Assembly: GCA_020629035.1 (NCBI GenBank)
Contig: JAHDEC010000017.1
Location: 1-64,000, forward strand
Source: Saprospiraceae bacterium
GTDB lineage: Bacteria > Bacteroidota > Bacteroidia > Chitinophagales > Saprospiraceae
Direction of reading: 5' to 3'
Length of the DNA: 64,000 nt
Numbering within the stretch: position 1 is the stretch's first letter; the number at the start of each line of letters is the position of its first letter. Of this stretch, positions 27,015-36,478 are shown one piece after another. Below the pieces are notes generated by a model that saw nothing but the letters and a program-made list of their open reading frames with translations, searched no databases and was not told the DNA's origin. The position numbers and the translations under genes were made by a program.

Positions 27015-27466
27015 TGAAACCCACTCTTGCATTACTAATGATTGTTTGTTTTCTGACTTCTTGTAAGGAAGAGGTTTACTATTCTTCAGCTAAAGCTTTT
27101 GAAGAAGCTGGTTGGTCTTATGAAGACATTCACAAAGCCACTTTTGAAGTCATCGATTCGTCAAGAACCTTTGACCTGTTTCTTGATATAGAACACAGCC
27201 CATTATTTGAGTATCAAAATATTTATTGTAAACTAAGTACCGTTTTCCCTTCCGGAAAAAAGACTGAACAACAATTACCCATAAATTTTGCGGATAATAA
27301 AGGTATGTGGTATGGTAAGTGTTCCAGTTCCGAATGTAAGCTAAGGGTTGTTTTACAGCAAAATGTCGCTTTTAAAGAACCAGGTTCCTATACGATCACT
27401 TTCGAGCAGTTTTCTAGAAAACCAGTGTTGGAGGAAATTTCATCTATTGATTTTATAATTAAATAA
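27011..27466 (+). CDS. gldH: Gliding motility lipoprotein GldH
   Basis: This 151-residue lipoprotein has a lipobox (FLTSC, Cys18) and a beta-rich domain with the GldH-type features [13 protein letters not shown] near residue 34 and GMWYGKC near 97. GldH is required for gliding in Flavobacterium and is one of the accessory Gld lipoproteins. It is translationally coupled to dnaJ, an unusual neighbour. The family is divergent, so the call is based on size, lipobox and these segments. Confidence 0.8.
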   Translation: MMKPTLALLMIVCFLTSCKEEVYYSSAKAFEEAGWSYEDIHKATFEVIDSSRTFDLFLDIEHSPLFEYQNIYCKLSTVFPSGKKTEQQLPINFADNKGMWYGKCSSSECKLRVVLQQNVAFKEPGSYTITFEQFSRKPVLEEISSIDFIIK

Positions 27467-27471
27467 AACCT

Positions 27472-28113
27472 CTAGACATTCTGTAAAAAAGGATTACTCG
27501 CTTTTTCTTCTTTAATGCTTGTACTCGGACCATGACCTGGATAAACTATTGTGTCTGGCTCAAGTGGGAAAAACTTACTCTTAATGCTAGCAATTAAGGT
27601 ATCAAAGTTGCCTCCAGGTAAATCTGTTCTGCCGATAGATCCCTGAAATAACACATCTCCAGCCATTAATTGCTTACTCGCTTTATGGCTAAAACTAACA
27701 CTTGAAGAGCTATGACCAGGAGTAAACAATACATCTAATTCGGTATTTCCAAATCGAATGACATCGCCTTCATCTACAAATAAACTAATCTCGGGCGACT
27801 TAGTATATTGGATTCCATACATGGAAGAAACCATTTCGCAAGCAGCTAATTCCTTTGATTCTCCTTTATGGCTTGTTAAGGGAAGCTTGTATCTGTCATG
27901 AATAAAATGATTGCCTAAAACGTGATCTATATGGCAATGAGTATTAAGTAAAAGCACTGGTTTTAAACCATTAGACGATATAAATGCTTCTAGTAAATTT
28001 CTCTCCTCCTGATTATTACAACCTGGGTCTATAATGGCACATTCTTTAGTTTCATCATATAACAAGTACGTGTTTTCGGCAAAGCCATTAAAGGTAAATT
28101 TTGCAACATTCAT
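27472..28113 (-). CDS. MBL-fold metallo-hydrolase (glyoxalase II-like)
   Basis: This beta-lactamase-fold hydrolase has the dinuclear zinc motif HCHIDH (THCHIDHVLG) and downstream ligands in FTPGHSSSSVS, GDVLFQGSIGRTD and YPGHGPSTS. It resembles hydroxyacylglutathione hydrolase-like thioesterases of general type; the substrate is unknown. The ATG at 28113 (213 residues, MNVAKFTFNG) is preferred because family members begin just before this strand and a GGAGAG stretch abuts it; an upstream in-frame ATG at 28185 would add 24 unrelated residues. It is convergent with gldH, 5 bp apart. Confidence 0.9.
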   Translation of the reverse strand: MNVAKFTFNGFAENTYLLYDETKECAIIDPGCNNQEERNLLEAFISSNGLKPVLLLNTHCHIDHVLGNHFIHDRYKLPLTSHKGESKELAACEMVSSMYGIQYTKSPEISLFVDEGDVIRFGNTELDVLFTPGHSSSSVSFSHKASKQLMAGDVLFQGSIGRTDLPGGNFDTLIASIKSKFFPLEPDTIVYPGHGPSTSIKEEKASNPFLQNV

Positions 28114-28219
28114 CTCTCCATAATTTAGATCCAAAAATACATTAGCAATTATAAACTCAGCAAAGCAATAGCTTCTATCTGACAATAACTTAGAATCATC
28201 TATTATCTAAAGCACACTC

Positions 28220-28251
28220 ATTGAGTTTAACAAAGAAAACCATTATCTTGA
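28220..28251 (+). promoter_or_regulatory. Candidate promoter of the TolB-like barrel gene
   Basis: ATTG (28220-28223) and TATCTTGA (28244-28251) with a 20-bp spacer fit the Bacteroidota promoter with one mismatch per box. A transcript from here would exclude the upstream start at 28221 and support the ATG at 28269. Confidence 0.4.
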
Positions 28252-28268
28252 ATTTGTATTTAGATAGT

Positions 28269-31200
28269 ATGCATAAACACTTTTCTAGTATTTTAATCCT
28301 AATGTTAATACCATTCTTGGCATTGAGCCAAAGGATTAATACCGAATTTGGAAAAAACCGTGTCCAGTTCCATGACGATTTTACTAGTTGGTCTAAATAC
28401 GAAACTGAAAATTTTACTACTTATTATTACGGCAAATCTCGAAGTATTGCTCATGCCGCAGTCCAAATGGCTGAGTACGATCATGATGAAATACAAAAAC
28501 TTCTTGAACACCGAATGAATGACAAAATCGAAATCATGGTTTATACCGATTTGTCAGACATCAAACAAAGTAATTTAGGTACAGAAGAAATTTTTCAAAA
28601 CCAAAAAGGACAAACTAAAACAGTAGGTAAAAAGATGTTTGTCTATTTTGATGGAGATCACCAACATTTAAGACATCAAATAAGGCAAGGTATTGCTTCG
28701 GTCTATATGAACTCTATTATTCAAGGTTCAGGAGTCCAAGAAATTGTTCAAAATGCCTTGTTACTAAACCTACCTCCTTGGTTTAAAGATGGCTTGGTCA
28801 AATTTGCAGATGAGTCCTGGAATAATGAGTCGCATCAAGCTCTGCTCCACCTTATGATGTCCAAGGATAAGTACCTAAACTTTGAAAAATTGGCCGCAGA
28901 TTATCCAGAAGTAGCTGGACACTCTATGTGGTATTTTTTAGAACAAAACTATGGACGAACTAGAATCTCCCAACTCATATATATCACCAGGATTTACAGA
29001 AATCTTGAAAACAGTTTTTCCTATGTACTTTATGTTCCCTACGAACAAATTATCAAAGACTGGGCATTGTTTTATATTAAGATGTATGACCTTGATCGCT
29101 TTGAATATAAAGAAGAAGGAAAAAGCATTGTTAGCTTAAAAAAGAAACACCACAAAAACATAGGTCAATTAGCCTACAGTCCCGATAATAAGCGGCTGGC
29201 TTACGTTACCAACAACATTGGAAAACAAGAAATTTACATCTATAACTTTCAAGATAAAAGCACAAAAAGGGTGTTTAAAAACAATTGTAAAAACCCTTTC
29301 CAGACCGCAGATAAACAATATCCAATTATCGAGTGGCATCCAAATAACAGAAGCCTATTGATTCTGTACGAAAAGAAAGATGTTCCATACTTGAGAAAGC
29401 TAGATTCGGTTTCTGAGGAATATGAGGAAGAATCCATTCCTGAATCTTTCCAACGGATTTATAGCATGGATTTTATCAATGACAACAAGATTTTATTTTC
29501 AGCGACCACTAATGGTTTTTCTGATTTGTTTTTTTATAAACCTAAAGGGAGAAGCACTGATAGAATAACCGATGATATTTGGGATGATTTAGACGCAAGC
29601 TACGTAAAAACACAAGATCGAGAAGGCATTGTTTTCTTATCTAATCGTATCAACGACACCCTCAGAAGAGAGAAACTAGATACTATTATGCCTCTGCTTA
29701 AAAAAGACATTTACTTCCTCGATTTAAGCAATGAAGATGGCAAACTAACCAAGATATCTAACTCACCCAATAAGGACGAATCTAAGCTGCATATAGATAA
29801 TAACTTAAGAATGGTTTACTTAAATAGTTTGCCAGGAACAAAGTATAGAAATACCAAAACGCTCTTTAGTTTTGAATCACCCATTGTAAATAGTCCACCG
29901 GGTATCTACATTGATGAACATACGATAAGTGACGATGGTACGGTTTATTCGTTTGTCGATCAAGATGATGAATATTTCTATATACAGCATGTTAAAAAGC
30001 CTGATTTTTCAGCCTCTTTTGAATTAAATGAAATTCAGCAAAAGGTAACACCTGAAGCCCTTGAAAAAGAAGAGCAGGAACCCATATTAAATACTGAAAT
30101 TCCAGATAATTTATTATTCCAGTCTCCCTTTGAAGACCCTCAAGACCTTGAAGATTTCGAAAGTGAAAAATCAGTTGCGTCTAATCCTAGTCTTCCCGGT
30201 ACTTTCGAATGGAATTTTACTGATTCTGATCGATCAGTGCATAAGTTCGAGGTATTTAGGGCTAGTGCGGCAAAGCTCAAGTTTAAAGTCTTTGACTTTT
30301 CAACAAGTTTTAATAACGAACCACTTTTTGAAGGCTTAGAGTCATATTCAGACTTGGATAATGAATTGAATAATGATCCCGTAGGTCTACTTTTCAGAGC
30401 TAGAATAAAAGATATTTTTGAAGACTATTCAATGGAAGCAGGAGCAAGATATGCTACCTCTTTAAATGGTTCCGAGTATTATTTAATGTTTGATAATAAC
30501 AAAAAGCGGTGGGACAAGCGCTACACGATTTACCGCAAAGCCGAGTCCAATCTGATATCTCAAGAAACTCCCTTTGATCGTCTTCGTAAGCATACCTTGT
30601 TAGGTATGGCTAGGTATAAATACCCCTTTGATATTTTTAGAAGTGTTCGTTTTACAGGATCTCTGCGTTTTGATAAGACCTTTATCACATCGACTACTTT
30701 ACCTAATCATGAGCAAGCCTTCCAAAACGATAAACGGATTAGTGTAAAAGCAGAATATATATATGATAATACATTTAATGTAGGTATAAATATTAAAAAT
30801 GGGACCAGATATAAAGCGTATCTAGAAGCCATTAATGGGTTTAATTTAGAATTAAGAGAACCCTATGCTTTCGATCTAAATCAGGGTTTCACCACTATTT
30901 TAGGTTTCGACGCAAGACACTATGTACCTGTACTTAAAAAGTCAGTGATCGCCATGAGATTAGCGGGTGCCGGATCCATTGGCTCTAAGCAGATGTTGTA
31001 CTATATAGGCGGCACAGAAAACTGGTTACTTCCACAGTTTGACAACTCTATTCCTATTCCAGAAGATGGCCAATTTGCCTTTAAGGCTTTGGCACCACAT
31101 CTGCGTGGCTTTAATCATAATATTAGAAATGGTGGTTCTTTTCTTGTAGGAAACCTTGAGTATAGAATACCGTTTGTAGAGATGCTTTTTGGTAAAAGTG

Positions 31201-31511
31201 TAAAAAGACCTGTTCTTAAAAACTTACAATTGATTGGCTTTGCTGATGCGGGTATGGCTTGGCATGGCTTGTCTCCTTATTCCGATAAAAACCCACTTAA
31301 CACCGAACGGATTGTAAAAGAAAGCAGTGATGGTCCTGATATCATTGTTTTAAATGTTACTTATTTCAGAGATCCACTAGTGCTTGGCTATGGCTGGGGA
31401 ATGCGTACTACCCTTCTCGGTTATTTTATTCGTCTAGACATTGCTAGAGGCGTCGAATCTGGTATTATCAACGAACCCAAATTTCATGTTTCTCTCGGAT
31501 ATGACTTCTAA
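28269..31511 (+). CDS. Large TolB-like propeller / outer-membrane barrel protein
   Basis: This exported protein of 1080 residues has a signal peptide (MHKHFSSILILMLIPFLALSQ). Residues about 40-250 resemble peptidase-MA-like domains, but the expected HExxH reads HQIRQ, so this part is probably inactive. The middle (about 280-560) has TolB/WD40-type repeats such as KKHHKNIGQLAYSPDNKRLAY. The C-terminal third (about 680-1080) is a predicted surface-antigen/BamA-type barrel with late glycine-rich strands and an aromatic end (HVSLGYDF). The start at 28269 is chosen because it gives a clean signal peptide. The precise role is unknown. Confidence 0.75.
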   Translation: MHKHFSSILILMLIPFLALSQRINTEFGKNRVQFHDDFTSWSKYETENFTTYYYGKSRSIAHAAVQMAEYDHDEIQKLLEHRMNDKIEIMVYTDLSDIKQSNLGTEEIFQNQKGQTKTVGKKMFVYFDGDHQHLRHQIRQGIASVYMNSIIQGSGVQEIVQNALLLNLPPWFKDGLVKFADESWNNESHQALLHLMMSKDKYLNFEKLAADYPEVAGHSMWYFLEQNYGRTRISQLIYITRIYRNLENSFSYVLYVPYEQIIKDWALFYIKMYDLDRFEYKEEGKSIVSLKKKHHKNIGQLAYSPDNKRLAYVTNNIGKQEIYIYNFQDKSTKRVFKNNCKNPFQTADKQYPIIEWHPNNRSLLILYEKKDVPYLRKLDSVSEEYEEESIPESFQRIYSMDFINDNKILFSATTNGFSDLFFYKPKGRSTDRITDDIWDDLDASYVKTQDREGIVFLSNRINDTLRREKLDTIMPLLKKDIYFLDLSNEDGKLTKISNSPNKDESKLHIDNNLRMVYLNSLPGTKYRNTKTLFSFESPIVNSPPGIYIDEHTISDDGTVYSFVDQDDEYFYIQHVKKPDFSASFELNEIQQKVTPEALEKEEQEPILNTEIPDNLLFQSPFEDPQDLEDFESEKSVASNPSLPGTFEWNFTDSDRSVHKFEVFRASAAKLKFKVFDFSTSFNNEPLFEGLESYSDLDNELNNDPVGLLFRARIKDIFEDYSMEAGARYATSLNGSEYYLMFDNNKKRWDKRYTIYRKAESNLISQETPFDRLRKHTLLGMARYKYPFDIFRSVRFTGSLRFDKTFITSTTLPNHEQAFQNDKRISVKAEYIYDNTFNVGINIKNGTRYKAYLEAINGFNLELREPYAFDLNQGFTTILGFDARHYVPVLKKSVIAMRLAGAGSIGSKQMLYYIGGTENWLLPQFDNSIPIPEDGQFAFKALAPHLRGFNHNIRNGGSFLVGNLEYRIPFVEMLFGKSVKRPVLKNLQLIGFADAGMAWHGLSPYSDKNPLNTERIVKESSDGPDIIVLNVTYFRDPLVLGYGWGMRTTLLGYFIRLDIARGVESGIINEPKFHVSLGYDF

Positions 31512-31588
31512 TCTATGAGCTTAGTTTAAGAATTAAAATTTTTTAAAAACTTGATTTTCTATCTTTAGTGCTTAGAGGCATATTTCTA

Positions 31589-32926
31589 ATGATCAAGTAC
31601 ATCATTCAAAGAGTTTTATTTAGTGTTCCAATCATTGTATTGGTAAGCATCCTATTCTTCTTTTTGATTAAAATGTCCCCCTATGATCCTGTAGAAAATG
31701 AATTGTTTATTCAAGGGGTAGACATTAAGAATGACCCCAATGTTTCTTCTTCATTGTATAAAAAAACCTACATTGAACTGGGTTTAGATAAACCTGTTTT
31801 CTATTTTGACATAGTGCCCAATTTTTACCCAGATCAGATAGAAGAAATTGCTAGTAAACCCCTTAAAGATGCCGTTTATGAGGGTCTTAAAAAATCATAT
31901 CGCTGGAAAGATATTGAGCAAGCATTGAAACTTTATACTCAATGGACCACAAGTGAAAAAAGCTGCGCCGAAGCCAAGAATGTAGCCTTTTTGTCTGATC
32001 TCTTGCCGGCAGCCTGCCAGTCTTCACTGGGAGAAGCGTATAGGCAATCTCTAAGGAAAATGAAAACGAATAAAGCCAATTTCTTTTTTCCAAAAATCAG
32101 GTTTCATGGCCTAGATAATCAGTATCATTTGTTTATTACTCAGCTTTTCAGGGGGAAAGCTAAGCGTTCTAAATTGGATGGAAAGTTAGTTTCTGGTAAA
32201 ATCAAACACGCTGCCATTTGGACTGTAGCACTTGTTTTACCCATGCTCTTTTTGTGTTTTCTCTTGTCCATGGCACTAGGGTTTTATCAAGCCATACACA
32301 GAAACTCATGGTTCGATAGGATTAGCACTTACATTTCTTATTTATTTTATGTGATTCCACTGTTTCTTCTGGCAACATTAGCGATTGTTTTTTTAAGTAC
32401 TAAAGACTATGGTAGTTGGACCCATTGGTTTCCTTCAGTTGATATCATTTTTTTGAGTGAGAAAAGTCCTTGGTCTTCGGTCTTTAAAAACCTGAAGTTC
32501 TTAATACTCCCACTATTTATCATGTTGCTTCATTATATCGCCATTCTAAGCAGACAAATGAAAACTGCATTACTTGAAGAATATAAAAAACCTTATATAA
32601 CCTCCCTTTTATCAAAGGGAGTAAGTCAACAAACCTTATTCTTTCGTCATTTGTTGCCAAATAGCCTCATAACTATGATTACTATTTTTACGAGTATGGT
32701 TCCTGCTTCTTTAGCAGGCAGTCTGGTGATCGAAGAGTTGTTTAACCTGCCTGGATTGGGTAGACTTTTGTTTAGATCGTTAGATTTAGGCGACATTAAT
32801 GTCAGTCTGCCATTGGTTTTAATACTTTCGATACTCACCATCATTAGTTATTTGTTAGGAGACGTTTTAAATGCCTACTTAAACCCTAAGATCAACTTAT
32901 CTTCTAAAACTGTTGGTTTTGAATAG
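31589..32926 (+). CDS. Peptide-type ABC transporter permease (DppB/OppB-like)
   Basis: This inner-membrane permease of the dipeptide/oligopeptide class starts MIKYIIQRVLFSVPIIVL, with the family's first helix, and carries the permease loop near LLEEYKKPYITSLLSKGVSQ. The periplasmic segment between the first and second helices is long (about 190 residues), making it 445 residues instead of about 310-340. An in-frame GTG at 31568 is less likely than the ATG at 31589. The downstream permease overlaps by 14 bp. No ATPase or binding protein is adjacent; a family 5 binding lipoprotein lies at 52-54 kb. Confidence 0.88.
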   Translation: MIKYIIQRVLFSVPIIVLVSILFFFLIKMSPYDPVENELFIQGVDIKNDPNVSSSLYKKTYIELGLDKPVFYFDIVPNFYPDQIEEIASKPLKDAVYEGLKKSYRWKDIEQALKLYTQWTTSEKSCAEAKNVAFLSDLLPAACQSSLGEAYRQSLRKMKTNKANFFFPKIRFHGLDNQYHLFITQLFRGKAKRSKLDGKLVSGKIKHAAIWTVALVLPMLFLCFLLSMALGFYQAIHRNSWFDRISTYISYLFYVIPLFLLATLAIVFLSTKDYGSWTHWFPSVDIIFLSEKSPWSSVFKNLKFLILPLFIMLLHYIAILSRQMKTALLEEYKKPYITSLLSKGVSQQTLFFRHLLPNSLITMITIFTSMVPASLAGSLVIEELFNLPGLGRLLFRSLDLGDINVSLPLVLILSILTIISYLLGDVLNAYLNPKINLSSKTVGFE

Positions 32927-34004
32927 GTTTTCCTCCATTATATCGTCCCTGACAGCCTTGAAGATATTCTTTGTTTTTATCGCGTTTAGTCTATTAGACG
33001 GCTGTTTTTTTAGTGAAAAACCTTGGTTCGCTAAGCAGGAAAATCAATGGAAATTAGCGCAGATTCAAAATGTAGAGCCTCCATATGAAAAAAGCCTTGG
33101 TCCCTTGATTAATTATTCCTTTGACCAGATGGATTTGGATATGGGTAAATCAAAGCCGATGACCAAAGGGAAAAATGGTATACATTGGTTCGGAACAGAC
33201 AGTTTGGGTCGAGATGTTTTAGCAATGTGCATGAGGGGTTTAAAACTCTCGGTTTTAATCGGACTCCTAGCCTGTCTAATCGCTCTATTAATAAGTCTAT
33301 CTATTAATTTTATAGCTGGTCTCATCGATTACAAACAATATACGTTTGGCCCCATTCACCTTTTTGTTGTTTGCTTACTGGCTTTCGTGTGTCTGTTTTA
33401 TAGTTACTATTTATTTTTTAGCAAGCCATATAGTTTTTTATTGCTAGTACTTCTTGCTATATTTTTGATGTTCAATGTTGTGCGAATCAATAAAGGAGCT
33501 CAACTAAATGTTGAAGGTGATAAGCTTTTAACTAGTTTGCTTAATGTATTTAAATCTCTTCCCTCGCTGCTTATTGTATTAGTTTTAGCTTCCTTATTTG
33601 AGCGATCAGGTATTTGGGGTATTTCAATACTTATTGGTCTAATTATCTGGCCTTTGTTTACTAGAATTATACGAGCCGAAATGATGTTGGTTAAAGAACA
33701 AGACTACATACTAGCCGCTAAACTTTCCAATATTTCATATTTTAGGTTGTTTTTTAGACATCTTTTGATCAATATTTCGCAGCCATTATTTATTGCTTTT
33801 TGTTTTGCAATCAATGGTGTGATCTTGCTAGAAGCAACCTTGTCGTTTTTAGGGATTGGCGTGCCATTAGATGCTGTCACTTTAGGCTCACTTATTAGCA
33901 GTGCAAGAACCGATATTTCGTCTTGGTGGCTAATCGTTTTTCCGGGATTATTTTTGTTGTCAATTTTGTATTTCTTCTCAAAGTTGAGCAACTATTTAAA
34001 ATAG
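32913..34004 (+). CDS. Peptide-type ABC transporter permease (DppC/OppC-like)
   Basis: This is the second permease subunit. Its family features are WFGTDSLGRDVLAMCMRGLKLSVLIG near residue 90 (the DppC signature), the loop AEMMLVKEQDYILAAKLSN and the segment EATLSFLGIGVP near the end. No ATG exists before the first helix; the best start is TTG at 32913, inside the dppB-like gene, or TTG at 32919. A weak start of this kind suggests translation by coupling. An additional hydrophobic insertion (about 140-185) is not typical. Confidence 0.85.
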   Translation: MVLNRFSSIISSLTALKIFFVFIAFSLLDGCFFSEKPWFAKQENQWKLAQIQNVEPPYEKSLGPLINYSFDQMDLDMGKSKPMTKGKNGIHWFGTDSLGRDVLAMCMRGLKLSVLIGLLACLIALLISLSINFIAGLIDYKQYTFGPIHLFVVCLLAFVCLFYSYYLFFSKPYSFLLLVLLAIFLMFNVVRINKGAQLNVEGDKLLTSLLNVFKSLPSLLIVLVLASLFERSGIWGISILIGLIIWPLFTRIIRAEMMLVKEQDYILAAKLSNISYFRLFFRHLLINISQPLFIAFCFAINGVILLEATLSFLGIGVPLDAVTLGSLISSARTDISSWWLIVFPGLFLLSILYFFSKLSNYLK

Positions 34005-34007
34005 CTT

Positions 34008-34208
34008 TTATCTCCCGTGGTTCTTTCTCATTTTCTTAGAAAACAAATTTGATTTCCCTCGTTTAGTTGATAAATTCCCATGCTTATCAACTTGAACTTT
34101 ATAAGCTTCTTCGTTTTCACAGCCGGTTTTTCGTTGGCAAGAACTAATGGTAGTTAATGCTAAAACAACGGGAATAACCAGTAATAATGTCCATTTTTTA
34201 TTCTTCAT
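34008..34208 (-). CDS. Small predicted lipoprotein
   Basis: This 66-residue protein has a hydrophobic leader (about 6-20) and a lipobox-like ISSC (Cys24). The mature part is short, basic and ends SNLFSKKMRKNHGR. The function is unknown. It is convergent with the DppC-like gene, 3 bp apart. The hydrophobic leader with Cys and the compact basic tail favour a real gene over a chance frame. Confidence 0.6.
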   Translation of the reverse strand: MKNKKWTLLLVIPVVLALTTISSCQRKTGCENEEAYKVQVDKHGNLSTKRGKSNLFSKKMRKNHGR

Positions 34209-34348
34209 AGCTCTTCTGTTTTCGTAATTAATAACGACTTATCAGCAAAAATTGGTGCTAAGATTATGTGAAATAGCGCTAATTTTTTCAAATAATCCGT
34301 TAAAAGCAGTGTTTTTAGGGGTTTTTGAGTAAAATATCATATAATATT

Positions 34349-34379
34349 TTTGGATATATATACTATAAGTCTAATTTTG
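34349..34379 (+). promoter_or_regulatory. Consensus Bacteroidota promoter of the HU gene
   Basis: TTTG (34349-34352), a 19-bp spacer and TAATTTTG (34372-34379) match TTTG-N19-TAnnTTTG without a mismatch. The start of transcription should fall near 34385, giving a leader of about 37 nt before the HU ATG. Confidence 0.75.
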
Positions 34380-34422
34380 GACTCGTTTTAAACATTGAAA
34401 TTAACAACTAAAAATTTTTATA

Positions 34423-34695
34423 ATGAACAAAGGAGAATTAATAACTTCAGTAGCTACAACTGCAGGAATCACTAAAGGTCAAGCTACAGATGCTGTAAAC
34501 GCAGTATTCAGTAACATCGAGTCTTGTATTAAGAGTGGAGATAAAGCTGCTTTTGTTGGTTTTGGAACTTTCCAAACTACAAGAAGAGCTGCAAGAGATG
34601 GTAGAAACCCAGCAACTGGTGCAACTATCAAAATCCCTGCAAAAACATTAGTAAAATTCAAAGCAGGAAAAGCTTTAACTGAAGCTGTAAACTAA
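34423..34695 (+). CDS. HU-family DNA-binding protein
   Basis: This 90-residue histone-like protein bends and compacts DNA. It starts MNKGELITSVATTAGITKGQ, and the DNA-binding beta-arm contains the signature GFGTFQTTRRAARDGRNPATG. It is a single-gene transcription unit with a consensus promoter upstream and a strong terminator downstream, consistent with high expression. Confidence 0.97.
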   Translation: MNKGELITSVATTAGITKGQATDAVNAVFSNIESCIKSGDKAAFVGFGTFQTTRRAARDGRNPATGATIKIPAKTLVKFKAGKALTEAVN

Positions 34696-34717
34696 TATAA
34701 TCCTACTTGGATAAAAG

Positions 34718-34745
34718 AGACCGACTTTTGTCGGTCTTTTTTTTT
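34718..34745 (+). terminator. Intrinsic terminator of the HU gene
   Basis: AGACCGAC-TTTT-GTCGGTCT is a perfect 8-bp stem with a 4-nt loop, followed by nine T (34737-34745). Confidence 0.92.
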
Positions 34746-34791
34746 GCCCCTAAGTCTAATAATTTACCTTTATTATGCTCAAACTTACATC

Positions 34792-35931
34792 ATGAAATTT
34801 GAAACTAAAGTGATCCATGCAGGGATAAAACCAGACCCGTCAACGGGTGCTATTATGACCCCAATTTTTCAGACGTCTAGTTATGTGCAGAAAAAACCTG
34901 GTGATCATTTAGGTTTTCAATATGCTCGGTCACAAAACCCAACTAGAACCATCCTGCAAGAAAATCTTGCTGCATTAGAAAATGGTAAGTTTGGAATATC
35001 CTTCTCGAGTGGAATGGCAGCCATCGATGCTGTTCTAAGGTTACTTAATCCTGGGGATGAAGTGATCGCTACCAATGACCTATATGGTGGAACTTATCGT
35101 CTCATGACTCAGGTATTTGAAAACTACGGTATAAAATTGCACTTCATTGGTTTGTCAGATGATATTGAATTAAAGGCAAGAATAAATGATAAAACAAGAC
35201 TGCTTTGGATTGAAACACCAACTAACCCCATGCTAAACATCATTGACATAAAGAAAATGGTTCAATGTGTAAATGATCAAATACTCGTGTGTGTAGATAA
35301 TACATTTGCTTCTCCTTATTTACAAAACCCTTTAGATTTAGGAGCAGATATCGTCATGCATTCAGCCACAAAATATCTAGGTGGTCACTCTGATGTAATC
35401 CATGGCTGCTTGATGCTTAATGATGAGGATTTGGCCATGAAGTTATATTTTATTCAAAATGCTGTAGGAGCTGTGCCTGGGCCACAAGATTGTTTTCTCA
35501 TTCTAAGAGGTATAAAAACATTGCATGTTCGAATGGATAGAGCTTGCGAAAACGCAGCCTACATAGCTGAGAAGTTATTAAACTACGAAAAAATAAATAA
35601 GGTCTATTTCCCTGGTCTAGCTAGTCATGATGGTCATAAATTAGCTGCCGAACAAATGAAGCTGTTTGGAGCCATGATTTCTTTTGATCTAAAAGAAGAT
35701 ACTATGGAAAATGCAGAAAAAATTCTCTCAAGTACTAATTTATTTTCTTTAGCAGAATCATTAGGAGGTGTTGAAAGTTTATTAGGTCATCCAGCAACTA
35801 TGACCCATGGCTCGATTCCTAGAGATGAGCGATATAAAATAGGCTTAACGGATTCTTTAATTAGATTAAGTGTGGGTATTGAAAATAAGGAAGATCTTTG
35901 GGAGGATTTACGTCAAGCCATCGAAAGTTAA
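34792..35931 (+). CDS. Cys/Met metabolism PLP-dependent trans-sulfuration enzyme
   Basis: This enzyme belongs to the cystathionine gamma-synthase/lyase class. It has PLP-binding segments SSGMAAIDAVLRLL and ATNDLYGGTYR, and the Schiff-base lysine in MHSATKYLGGHSD (about residue 196). The C-terminal GGVESLLGHPATMTHG is typical. The ATG at 34792 (379 residues, MKFETKVIHAG) matches family starts; the frame is open to a TTG at 34744 but that would add 16 hydrophobic residues overlapping the HU terminator. Synthase and lyase cannot be told apart by eye. Confidence 0.93.
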   Translation: MKFETKVIHAGIKPDPSTGAIMTPIFQTSSYVQKKPGDHLGFQYARSQNPTRTILQENLAALENGKFGISFSSGMAAIDAVLRLLNPGDEVIATNDLYGGTYRLMTQVFENYGIKLHFIGLSDDIELKARINDKTRLLWIETPTNPMLNIIDIKKMVQCVNDQILVCVDNTFASPYLQNPLDLGADIVMHSATKYLGGHSDVIHGCLMLNDEDLAMKLYFIQNAVGAVPGPQDCFLILRGIKTLHVRMDRACENAAYIAEKLLNYEKINKVYFPGLASHDGHKLAAEQMKLFGAMISFDLKEDTMENAEKILSSTNLFSLAESLGGVESLLGHPATMTHGSIPRDERYKIGLTDSLIRLSVGIENKEDLWEDLRQAIES

Positions 35932-35992
35932 TGCTTTGTCAATAAGTTATACATAATTGGTATTTAAAATTTCTGCTTGTAGCTTGGCAATA

Positions 35993-36478
35993 ATGATGAC
36001 TAGGTTATTAATTGGTTTATGTATCACACTCGCTTTCGTTGCTTGTTCAGAGGATTCTAAAGATTCCTTAGATGGGCATACTTTACCTGATCTTGTGTCT
36101 CAATTTAAGACAGGTGTTTCCTGTGAAGGCTTCAAAACCTTAGCCTATTATGACATTAGTAATACTTTTAATAGACCTTTAATTGCGAATAAACACGCAT
36201 TTCTAGATTCGCTAAACTCCAAGCTTTCTTTCGATGAGCATTTGTCCTATTCTTCTTTTTATTGGTATTCGGATTGCTGCAATCATTTTAATTATCAATT
36301 AATCGATCACTATGACATCAACTTAAAAGAGAGCTCTTTTGATAAAAATGATACGCTTCAAAAATTACTCTCAGAGTATTTAGAAATAGAATTATTAAGT
36401 GATAATGCAGAACAAAATATTTATGGGGTTTTACATGTAAGATATAAAGATGAAAAAGTATTTGATATTAGCCTTTAG
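35993..36478 (+). CDS. Hypothetical lipoprotein
   Basis: This 161-residue protein has a signal peptide and lipobox FVAC (Cys18, numbering from the ATG at 35993; a second ATG follows directly). The mature part has paired cysteines (SDCCNHF) and is acidic; no family is recognised. A TTG at 35957 lies in frame but the two ATG codons give a proper lipoprotein leader. It overlaps the next lipoprotein gene by 29 bp, so the two are probably co-expressed. Confidence 0.7.
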   Translation: MMTRLLIGLCITLAFVACSEDSKDSLDGHTLPDLVSQFKTGVSCEGFKTLAYYDISNTFNRPLIANKHAFLDSLNSKLSFDEHLSYSSFYWYSDCCNHFNYQLIDHYDINLKESSFDKNDTLQKLLSEYLEIELLSDNAEQNIYGVLHVRYKDEKVFDISL

